This document shows positions 55,344 to 64,000 of a stretch of DNA of 64,000 nucleotides, in pieces; the first letter of the stretch is position 1, and every line of letters starts with the position of its first letter. Source of the stretch: Triglochin maritima (lineage: Eukaryota > Streptophyta > Magnoliopsida > Alismatales > Juncaginaceae); assembly GCA_963682175.1 (NCBI GenBank), contig OY821791.1:32734326-32798325 (forward strand), given 5' to 3'. The position numbers were made by a program, and so were the translations under genes. The notes under the pieces are model-generated. The model was not told where the DNA came from, made no database searches, and was given only the letters and a program-made list of their open reading frames with translations.

Positions 55344-56924
55344 TGTTGGTTTTTTGTCCTCAATCTATGTTTTGATGATGTAATCAACCTAATCTTAATT
55401 AGGATGATGTAAATTAACACACATGTTGCATTGTATATATTTTTCTTTGTTCTAACATCTACAGGTGATCAAGACTCAAAGAAGAAAGAAAAAATAAGTC
55501 AAGACATGTAATCAAGCTGGATTTGAAGACATATATTTTGTATTTCTTTGAGTCTCAGGAACTCGTGTAAATTGAGCATACTTAGAGCTAAAATCAAATC
55601 ACACATACATTAGGTCCTTAGAGAAGTCACACACAAAATTTCACATAATTTGGACTTCATTAGATCACCCAAACTTAGACTAGAAAACACCAAACCAGAA
55701 CGCTAAACTGTCTGCCTGCGTTCGGTCAACCGGTACAGGCCGTTTGGTTGACTGAGTGACCAATTTGTTTGGTAACCCATTCTTAGTCCGGTCGACTGTC
55801 CAGACTTCGGTCACCCGATTCCAAATTTAGTGTTAGACTGGCCAGACCAGTCCGGTCGACTGTCCAGACTTTGATCGACCGAATATCAAATTTTTATATG
55901 ACCATTTTATTTGTCGTATACTTCCAACGGTCGTATTTCGTATAAAACAAAATAACCCCCAAATACACTTAGGACCGGTTGAACAAAATCCTGAACCGGT
56001 CGATCGATTGAACATTTTCCAAGTGACCAAAAATTCCTGTAACCGGTCGATACACATTAGTTCAACGGATCCAAGTTTGTCTCAGCCGAACCACTAAGTT
56101 CGGTCGACCGTTTGAGCTGTTTTGGTCGACCGTTTATTAAAGAACTTGTAGTTTTGGTCGACTGTTCCAATTTCGATCGACCGTTGATGGACAGATTTGC
56201 AACCTGCGATTTTCTGATTTGTGTATCTTGCACAATCTTCAATCAAATCTTGTCTCAACGGATAGAAACCTTTAGGAGCTTATAAATAGATGATCAAACT
56301 TAGTTTTCTGAAGATCTCTCCCACACATTATTGTCCAAACCTACAGAGAGAAATTTCAATCCTCAAAGCTCCCAATTAGATACTCCAAGCCTCAATTTCC
56401 ATATCTTTCATCATATACAAATCATACTCAAAGTGTGCTGAATCTAGAGAGTGTTGTCCCACTCATTCACTTGTGAGAAAAGAAGCAAGGGTCTTGGTGA
56501 AAGCCCAAGACATAGAGCAAAGGTCTTGGTGAAAGCCCAAGACAAGAGTAAAGTCTTCAGTGAGAGCCCGAAGAGACCTTCTCGGATTGTGAGAGGAGAT
56601 GTCAAGCTCGACGAGGGTTGTTCGCGAGCTTGAAGATATGTAAAGGCGTTCTCTCCCGGCCCAAACGGGGAGTGGATAGTGAAGGCGCAAGAGGTGCTCG
56701 AGGAAGTCGAGTGGTGCTTGCAAGAGAGAAAATAGGTAGGAGACCGAACCTCTATAAAAACCTCGTTGTCTCTCTTCTCATCTTGTGTGGTTTGTTTGTC
56801 TCTGCTTGTGTTTGTTTTAAATTCCATTGTGCATCTTTTGATTAATCATACAAGTAGGTGATTAATTAGATTATTAACAAAGGATTAATTAACATTAAAA
56901 GCCACATAATATATCGATCTTACA
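55344..56924 (+). repeat. SIRE-type LTR (solo)
   Basis: TGTTGGTTTTTTGTCC.. start, GTTTTGATGATGTAATC, motif block, AACGG run, TATA box TATAAATA at 56281-56288, the leader with GGTGAAAGCCC.AGAC repeats, and a GATCTTACA end. No primer site or gag follows, and hAT sequence begins soon after, so this is a solo LTR. No clear 5-bp duplication. A short local duplication AAGCAAGGGTCTTGGTGAAA / AGCAAAGGTCTTGGTGAAAG lies near 56483 and 56517. Confidence 0.78.
55725..56190. promoter_or_regulatory. CGGTCGACCG paired-motif block 8 (SIRE LTR)
   Basis: TTCGGTCAACCGG, CCGGTCGACTGT with CGGTCACCCG, CCGGTCGACTGT with TGATCGACCG, ACCGGTCGATCG, and GGTCGACCGTTT with TGGTCGACCGTTT lie about 18-24 bp apart in pairs. 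Ends about 90 bp before the TATA box. Confidence 0.78.
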
Positions 56925-57008
56925 TTTAATCCCACCTCATTGTCTGTATTCCAATTTGGTTAGATTTCTTGTTCTGATTTGTCTTGCTAGGATTTGGGTC
57001 CTTAGGGT

Positions 57009-58345
57009 TTGGTTGGGATTGAAGTTATTTTGGTTGGGATTAAAACTAGAAAATATAATCCAATAAAAGGTAAAGATGTAATTGTTAATTATATATTTAG
57101 AGAGGAATTACCATTTAACCAAGTTGAATCTCCAACTCTTAGAAAGACATTTACTTACCATGATCCACAATTTCAACCATTTTCCCGACGCACATTAGGG
57201 GTTGCTGCAACTACAAAATATGATAAGGGGGAAATAGACTTAATTAATATATTTGCATCAATGCATTATAAGATAGCATTAACGAGTGATATTTGGACCT
57301 CAGAATATTTTTTCCTTTTTTTCTACATAATTGCTCCTTTTTTAAATAATTCCTGGGTTTTACAAGAAAAATTATATCTTATGCACCAATTTTGCACCCA
57401 CATACTACTATGATTATATATAAACAAATAATAGATGTACTGCACGCATATTCAATAACAAATAAAATGTGTGCAATATCTTTTGACAATGCTAGTAATA
57501 ATTCTGGAGCAATAGATTTACTTTGTAATATTATGTAATCCACCCTTAGATGGTATTATTTTTCATATTAAATGTGTTTACAATGTTTTAAACTTAATTG
57601 TACAAGATGTACTTGAAATAATAAAACTTTATTTGCAAATATTAGATATGCTATCACCTATTTAGGTAGTAATAGGACATTCAGATATCAACAATTTAGA
57701 GAATTGTGCTCGAGTAATGATGTTGAACCTAGAAAATTTAAATTAAACGTCTCTCATAGATGGAACTCTACTTATGAAATATTAAAATATTGACGTCCTT
57801 ATAAATATTTGATTACAACTTTTTATAATGAAAAAATAATTATAGGATTTTAACTAATCTTGATTGGGAAAATTGTAAAATTATGTTAGATTTTTGAAAC
57901 GTTTTTTCAACTTCACAAACAAATTAAGTAGAACATATTACACAACTGCTAACTTATTTATATCTGAATTACTTCCGATTACTAAAGTATTTAGCAAATA
58001 TAGGAATAATGATTGTTTTGTAGAAATTATTAATGCAATGGAAGCTAAGTTTAATAAATATTGGAAACCTCCACTATTAATTTTTTGTTTAGCTTTTGTG
58101 ATAGATCCAAGATTTAGAATGTCTGGTTTACAAATTTATTTAGAAACTATTTTTGAAAATATGAATTATGAAGGTCATAAAGATTACTTAAAACAGATTA
58201 AAACTCACATTAATAGATATTTCAATTTATATGAACGATTACATAATGTTAATCAAATGGACTCAAACATTACTAGATCATCATCATCATCTCAACAACA
58301 CCTACTTTTGACTGAAGGTGATGATGATGAAAACTTTCAATAGAA
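57009..58345 (+). pseudogene. hAT (Ac/RICESLEEPER-type) transposase remnant
   Basis: First ORF (57009-57413): PFNQVESPTLRKTF, then LINIFASMHYKIALTSDIWT and WVLQEKLYLM. This is the hAT central start (F..VE...F......S..TDIWTS). The middle is degraded with stops. The second piece (57894-58343) has NLFISELLPITKVFSKYRNN, AMEAKFNKYW and LAFVIDPRFRMSG, the hAT DUF4413-type region before the dimerisation domain. The N-terminal BED zinc finger and C-terminal dimerisation part are not seen. A SIRE LTR (58402) inserted just downstream. Confidence 0.82.
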
Positions 58346-58779
58346 TTGGTTAAATAAAAAAATATTAAGATTAAACAAAGTGAATCACGTAACGAATTAG
58401 TTGTTGGCTTTTTGGCCTTAATTCGTGTTTTGATGATGTAATTCAACCTAATCTTAATTAGGACATGTATATTAGCACATATAGTATAATTGTATATATG
58501 CTGTATTGTGGTAACATCTATAGGTGATCAAGACTCAAGAAAAAAAGAAAATCAAGTGAAGACATGTAATCAAGCTGGATTGAAGACATGTAATTTTGCT
58601 TTTCTTTGAGTCTTAGGAACTTATGTGAATTGAGCATAACTTAAGCTAATATGCATTCATACACACACTAGGTTCCTTGTAGGAGTCACACACAAAATTT
58701 CATATCAATTGGACTCCAATAGATCACTCAAAACCTAGTAGGGAAACACCTAAAACATTAAAGTCGCCACTGCCTGTTT

Positions 58780-59315
58780 TCGGCCGACCGTTTGCCTTTC
58801 GGCCGACCGAATAATCATTTTCACACTTACTGTGTTTTCCTTGGCTTTTCCCGGTCGACTGTTTCAACTCTATCGCTCGACCGATTACACATGTATTTTG
58901 TCAACCTGACTAGTCCGGTCGACTGTCCCAACTTCGGTTGATAGATTCCAAGTTTATACCCATATTTCGCAGACTAGTCCGGTCGACCGTTAGACCTTCG
59001 GTCGACCGAATAAGGGTTATCCGAATTGTGTATAAATACTACCGTTATATTTGTCGTATTATACAACGGTCGTATACTCAAATAGTCGTATTTCCCAAAG
59101 TACATTTGCCCTTACAGGTCGAACAAATTGCCTTTACCGGTCGAACCAATTTTACAGAGACCAAATTCTCTATTATCGGTCAATACAAGATTAGTTCGAC
59201 CTCTTAAGTTTTGTCTCAACCGAATGATAAGTTGGGTCGACCGAATGACCTTATCGGTCGACCGTTTCATTAGTGAACTTAAGTGTTCGATCGACCATTC
59301 CAGGTTTGGTCGACC
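58780..59315. promoter_or_regulatory. CGGTCGACCG paired-motif block 9 (SIRE LTR, upstream of TATA)
   Basis: Centres lie at 58784/58803, 58855/58877, 58919/58938, 58983/59002, 59119/59141, 59180/59196, 59237/59258 and 59287/59310, that is 16-23 bp apart, mostly 19-22. Pair starts are 50-71 bp apart apart from one gap. TATA follows about 100 bp later at 59413. Confidence 0.85.
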
Positions 59316-59489
59316 GATTGGAGACAAATTTGGTTCCTGCGAATTTCTGCAATGTGTATCTTAAACATATTCTTACCAAATCTTCTCCAACGGCTATAAT
59401 TCTCTTAGAGCTTATAAATAGATGTTCAATCCACACATTTCATTAACACTTACACTTCCATATCATCTACACTCTATAGAGAATTCTCC

Positions 59490-61000
59490 AAGTCTCCCCT
59501 CTGGATCGTGACCCCTCTTAGTTCTAATCACTTTTTAGTAATTATCTACTTGGTTGATTAACAAGATATGCACAACGGAAATTAAAAATCAAACACAAGT
59601 AGAACAAGCAAACGACAATAGACGCAGCGGATTTTCCAGAGGTTCGGCCTACGTCCTCTCTTGCAAGTCCCTCTCGAATCCCCGTTCGAGCTCCTCTTGC
59701 GTCTTCACTATGCCTCCCCGTTCCGGGCCGGGAGCAACGCCTTTTACACTTCAAACTCGCGAACACCCTCGTCGAGTTTGGAACCTCCTCTCACAACCCG
59801 AGAGGGATCACTTCGGGCTCCCACCGAAGTCTCTACTTGTGTCTTGGGCTTTCACCAAGACCCTTGCTTCCTTTGACAACAATTGAGTGGAACTCACTCT
59901 CTAATGGAGAACACTTGAGTAAGATGAGTAATTGATCAAATGTGTGTAGTTTAGGCTTATGGAGTGTAGAGATGGGAGCTTTGAGGATTGAGGTTTCTCT
60001 CTAATGTATTGAGACAATTTGAGTTGGAGAGTTGTGTTAACAACTGGTCTTGATTCTCTATTTATAAGCTCCTAAGGTATTCTAGCCGTTGGGGATAGAT
60101 TTGGTTGGGTTTTGTGTAAGATACACAAAGCAGAAAATCGGGCTGCAAATCTGTCCAGAACCGGTCGACCGAAACTAATAAACCGGTCGACCGTTGTCTT
60201 GATATTAAAGAACACGGTCGAACAAATCAATAATCGGTCGAACCTAACGGGCTAGAACTAAACTCTACTTAAGTGAACGGTCGAACCAATACATGGGGCA
60301 GTCGACCGTTTAGGGGGATTCGGTCGAAACAAAGGTGAATCGGTTGAACGAAGAGTGTGTCGACCGATTACAGGGACTGAAAAGTGTTCAACCGGTCGAA
60401 CGAAACAAGGTCGTCGTTCGACCAGACGCCAAAGGTATTTTGGGGTTAAATTTGTTTTATACGAATACGATCGTTGTAGGAATACGACAAAGTTAACGGC
60501 CATATTAAAATCTGGGATCGGTTGACTGAAAAGGTAGAACCGGTCGACCGGTGGAGTTCGGTAAAATCACTGTGGAGAGTCTGTTATAAATCGGTCGAAC
60601 TGAGAACTCGTTCGGTCGACCGGTTAGCACAGGAATTCTGGTTTTAGGTTTTAAGTGATTTTCGACTCGGGTTTGGATGATCTAATGAAGTCCAAATGTT
60701 CTGATAATTTGTGTGTGACTTCACTAAGGAACATAGTGTGTAAGTGATTGGTTTTTAACTCTCGTATGTTCAATTTACACATGTTCCTAAGACTCAAAAT
60801 AAATCAAGATTACATGTCTTCAATATAGCTTTAATTACATGTCTTGACTTCATTTCCTTTCTTCCATGAGTCTTGATCTCCTGTAGAGGTTAGCACATGC
60901 AATATATGGCAATACAATATGTGTGCTACTCTACATTACTTATGATTAAGATTAGGTTGATTAAATCATTAAAACAAGGATTAAGACCAAAAAGAGAACA
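59490..61000 (-). repeat. SIRE LTR nested in reverse orientation
   Basis: The plus-strand right end AAAAAGAGAACA is the inverted start (TGTTCTCTTTTTGG). The left side (TTCTAATCACTTTTTAG, CACAACGGAAATTAAAA) is the inverted end also seen at 61385-61450. An inverted TATA (TATTTATA) is at 60059-60066. The left terminus is blurred, so the boundary near 59490 is approximate. A possible target duplication is imperfect (TCTCC/TCACC). Confidence 0.78.
60160..60622. promoter_or_regulatory. CGGTCGACCG paired-motif block 10 (nested SIRE LTR)
   Basis: Centres lie at 60165/60187, 60218/60238, 60281/60302, 60324/60344, 60396/60418, 60522/60544 and 60595/60616, that is 20-22 bp within pairs. Several copies are perfect (CCGGTCGACCG at 60161-60171 and CGGTCGACCGG at 60541-60551). 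Confidence 0.88.
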
Positions 61001-61488
61001 TCACCAATGCTCATTTTGATCACTTAGAGCCTAAATTTCCATATCCTTCATACTACTCACTTAGTGAAAGTTGTGCTCAATATAGTGAAGAGTGTGTTCC
61101 ACTTCTTGTTGTCAAAGCAAAGACTTCGGTGAAATTCCGAAGGGTTCCCTCTCGGGTTGTGAGAGGAGGTTCCAAACTCGGCGAGGGTGTTCGCGAGTTT
61201 GAAGTGTAAAAGGTGTTGCTCCCGGCCTGGAACGGGGAGGCATAGTGAAGACTGAAGACGCAAGAGGAGCTCGAACGGGAATTCGAGAGGGGCTTGCAAG
61301 AGAGGAAGTAGGCGGGGCCGAACCTCTGGAAAAATCCACTGTGTCATCTTCTTTGTGGTTTGCTTGTTCTACTTGTGTTTGTTTTAATTTCCGTTGCGTA
61401 TATCTTTGTCAATCAAGTAAGTAGATAATTAGCATAAAAGTGATTAGAAGTAAGCCAGATTATCGATCCATCTATTTTCAACATTAGT

Positions 61489-62600
61489 TGCATAGTTAAA
61501 TATGGATATGTACTTAATTACTGCAGATTGTATTTTTTTTGATGTTTGACGATCGCTTTGAACTAAAAAAGTGCATCTCTTTCTGTCACTAAGCATCTAG
61601 ATGGCTTAGAAACTGCATCAACAAGTGAGATCGGAAGGAATAGGATTGATGTGAGAAGTAATAAATTGGATAAGTTAGAAACCATATCGTAAAGAGAATA
61701 GCATTAAGTTGGAAGGGATTCGTTGCCATCTTGGATGTGAGTTTGGTGTCAAAGTAGGCATTGCTAAGGGGATCGTTATATACTCCAAACTTTGCCGAGT
61801 ATTGTGGAGTTTTTTTGGGCCGGGAAGTGTAAGGTGGTTTGATAATGCATTTCGTGGACCTTTCTTCTTGGGCTGTATTATGTGAACAAGTGTCATTAAC
61901 TTAATGCAAGTGTATTGAAATAAATTTGTTTTTGCTTTGGCGCCTAAAGAAAAAAACCCATGCATTACACAGATCCCATATCTCCAGGATTGCCACTAAC
62001 AGAGCAAAGTATATATGGCTGCTTCAAGAGTTCTTTTGGATTGGTTGATAGCACACAAATTTAATTTAATTAATGAAACCACCAAATTATCTAAAAAACA
62101 TTAAGAGATCGATTGGATTGGTTAGACGTCATTCTTCAGTTACAAAAGTTAAATATTTGATTTTAGTTTTTTCCAATTGTTCCTTTTTTATTATGTTGTT
62201 TTGTATATTTGATCTTCTCTTGTTTGCAGTGGTCACCACTGATTTATTGCAACAATATTGTTATGACACTTGTGTAGAAATTGTAGTCTTACGTTTATGT
62301 GTACTTGTTAATTAATGAGATATCGATATCTTTGTTTGTAGATGTCATAGTTGATTTATTGCTACATTAATGTTGTCGTCACACTCTTTATTAAATACTT
62401 GCTTTGTTGGAGTGGTTTGCGATGGCATGATCAACAAATTATGGATGGTCGTTTGAATGGAGGAGTTTGAAGGCTTGAAGCCCTGAAGAAGCCAACTTTG
62501 GATTGATGATGAAAATGGACTTTTAAGGAACGCAAGGAGAAAGTGGGCAGAAGGTCAATATCAATTGTGGTTACCAATTATGATCATCCAATATAAGTTC
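61489..62600. other. Intergenic stretch, no gene recognised
   Basis: May include the far flank of the hAT remnant, since the LTR target lies in it, but I found no hAT C-terminal dimerisation motif. Small ORFs (61675-61965, 62073-62315) have no recognisable domain. Confidence 0.4.
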
Positions 62601-64000
62601 TGTTAAGTCCCTAAACCCATTAGGGTTTGATTAGTGGTTAAGTGGAGGTTTGACTTGGAGGAGAGAGGGAGGTATGGCTGGGGGTAAGGTGAAGTGATGG
62701 AGGTAAGGTGGGAAGTGAGGGAAGTATGGTGGGACGTGCTTGGGGTGTCAGCTTGGGTTTTATAAACCAAAGCAACACCATCTCTTTTCTTCTTTTCCTT
62801 CTTCTTTTCCTCCATTCTCACCAAGCACCCATCTCCTTCCTCGGTCGCTCGAGCTCAGGCGGAGGAGGCTGCATTGGCGTAAGGCTTGCGGAGGTTGGCG
62901 CGCGAGGAGGATCACCGGAGGCAACGGAGTCGCGAGCGAGGCTTCGGCGGGTTCGTTGCGTTTACGAGGTATGCCGCTCCCTAGTGTGATTTTGTTGCTC
63001 ACCCTCGTGGGAGGGTTTTGTTGGTCGGTCGGGGGTCCCTTTGGGCGGTCGACGTAAATGACGTAAATCCTCGCCTGGCGCGAGGTTGAAGACGACCAAC
63101 GGTCGACCAGGTCCCTTTGGGCGGTCGACCGAAGTAGTGTTTTTACCTGACTTTAACCTTCACCGGTCGAACGATGCCTCGTGGCGGTCGACCGGTAGTG
63201 CATTTTGCTGGTGAGTTGGGAATGTCTGTTGTGTTTCGGTCGACCGATTCTTTGGGGTCGTTCGACCGGAACTTAAGTGTACTTGTTGTTATGCATGTTT
63301 GTTCGACCGATTATTTTTATGCGTTTGACCGTTATATGACGTAGAATTACTAGGTTGACCCTGTTAGTTTTCGGTCGACCGGGACCCCTGAGTCGGTCGA
63401 CCGATAGTTTGAATTTGATGTTGACCAGACTCCGGATTTTGACTTCGTATCGGTCGACCGGTTTTAGACCTTTGTTCGACCGTCTGGGACTTAGGTTTTG
63501 CGCAGTGAGTTCGACCGATGCAGACTTTCGGTCGACCGATTTCCTTGTGAAAGCGGTCGACCGGGTAGCCTCTTTCGGTCGACCGTTTCTGCACAGGACT
63601 GAATTCTTGGTTCCCTTTTTGAATGCCAACTATGTCCACGGAAACCCGTGTCCTCGCCTTGTGCGTGAGCCGGGAGGTGACGGTGGGTGCGTTACGCGTG
63701 CCTGCCCAGGGACCGTCGTGTGGAAGCCTGTGGGTGTTCGGGACGCGTCTCCTCCATGTATGGAGCGGGACTAATGTGATAGATTGATTGGACTCATTGT
63801 AGTGTAGCAGGCCTGAGGGATCACGGATCCCAATGTATGATGTGTGTGCGAGCACGCAACTGGCATTGGGTGAGGTGACTACCGGCCTACGGGCTAAGGA
63901 GGTCGCTGCCCTGCTTTTATAGCGGCGCGGTTGGTGTTTACTGCTCGTGGAGCCTGATGACCTTGCAGACTTCGGTCTGGACCCGTCCGATGCTGTGCCA
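62601..64000 (+). repeat. Gypsy-type LTR, continues beyond the window
   Basis: TGTTAAGTCCCTAAACCC start, AG-rich upstream part, TATA box TATAAA at 62761-62766, C/T-rich leader, GC-rich coding-like segment (62840-62980), block 11, then a tail shared with 8600-8760 (GTGTCCTCGCC.., GGGAGGTGA, GACCGTCGTGTGGAAG). The related LTR at 17583 suggests several hundred more bases to the right. ORFs at 62708-63057 fall in the leader and are not supported as genes. Confidence 0.7.
63023..63586. promoter_or_regulatory. CGGTCGACCG paired-motif block 11 (gypsy LTR, downstream of TATA)
   Basis: Nine pairs with centres at 63029/63049, 63103/63125, 63167/63188, 63240/63262, 63303/63325, 63375/63397, 63454/63476, 63511/63532 and 63557/63579. 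All are 20-22 bp apart. Pair starts step 74, 64, 73, 63, 72, 79, 57 and 46 bp. The block starts 268 bp after the TATA box. Confidence 0.93.

Larger units (their letters stand above)
58402..61483 (+). mobile_element. Solo SIRE LTR (plus) with a second SIRE LTR nested inverted inside; TTAGT duplication
   Basis: TGTTGGCTTTTTGGCC at 58402 and TATTTTCAACA at 61483 are the two ends. TTAGT at 58397-58401 and 61484-61488 is a perfect 5-bp duplication. The left part (58402-about 59490) holds U3, block 9 and the TATA box (59413-59420). The right part (61001-61483) holds the rest of the leader and U5. Between them lies the inverted LTR of the same family. Confidence 0.85.

Noticed and set aside
56444..56845. 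Cluster of ORFs on both strands in SIRE leaders (also 59554-59886 and 61057-61347)
   Set aside because: They are the same transcribed LTR leader in three copies, with frames not conserved between copies.
62708..63057. Arg/Gly-rich ORFs of 93 and 105 aa
   Set aside because: They lie in the leader of a gypsy LTR, GC-rich but with no domain, in competing frames.
1..64000. Plastid, mitochondrial, rRNA or viral (pararetrovirus) insertions
   Set aside because: I looked for organellar genes, rRNA and pararetrovirus movement or coat motifs and saw none. All RT sequences have copia domain order.

Overview
This window looks like repeat-rich nuclear DNA of a flowering plant, probably a eudicot with a large genome. 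The evidence is a dense, nested set of Ty1/copia and Ty3/gypsy LTR retrotransposons, Mutator, hAT and Harbinger-type DNA transposons, and broken plant gene families (DUF247, Dicer-like 2, a WD40/transducin protein, a heparan-alpha-glucosaminide N-acetyltransferase-like protein, a plastid-type glutaredoxin). Host coding sequence is AT-moderate and intron-containing. I see no bacterial operons, CRISPR array, organellar insert or rRNA/tRNA gene.

Layout. 1-4638: 3' two thirds of a decayed copia element (A), inserted in the 5' LTR of a SIRE/Maximus-like copia element whose internal remnant and 3' LTR fill 4639-8040. 8041-9480: gypsy-type LTR fragment. 9518-11790: broken host gene pieces (DUF247, HGSNAT-like, a short leader exon). 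11790-19437: gypsy LTRs, copia gag debris, one copia LTR and a glutaredoxin pseudogene. 19740-26370: hAT MITE, gypsy gag/protease, reverse-oriented copia debris, and a Harbinger-like element holding a 131-bp minisatellite. 26600-28254: gypsy LTR. 28447-36080: a Dicer-like 2 pseudogene split by copia element C. 36396-36675: tandem-headed SINE. 36753-44370: a 7.6-kb Mutator-like element with terminal inverted repeats, a decayed transposase, a reverse-strand plant-mobile-domain (MAIN-like) gene and a solo SIRE LTR in its middle. 44452-44926: Mutator-type MITE. About 45000-46962: WD40 pseudogene, hit at its stop codon by a complete young copia element D (46963-52826) with one intact 1328-aa polyprotein. 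54209-54651: hAT MITE. 55344-61483: SIRE LTRs, one nested inverted in another, and hAT transposase remains. 62601-64000: start of another gypsy LTR.

The most striking signal is a palindromic 10-mer, CGGTCGACCG, and its variants, in eleven LTR blocks from at least three LTR families. The copies come in pairs whose centres are about 21-22 bp apart, and pairs recur about every 62 or 73 bp, so sites fall near whole helical turns (2, 6 and 7). In copia LTRs the block lies upstream of the TATA box; in gypsy LTRs it lies roughly 270-290 bp downstream. This is sequence-visible and looks like a shared regulatory or chromatin module that unrelated retrotransposons acquired in different positions. Its function is unknown.

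Element D is the only gene-like unit here that looks able to act. Nearly every other coding stretch is a pseudogene, so the window is a record of successive insertions rather than a set of cooperating genes. All comparisons were made by eye; no alignment or database search was run.
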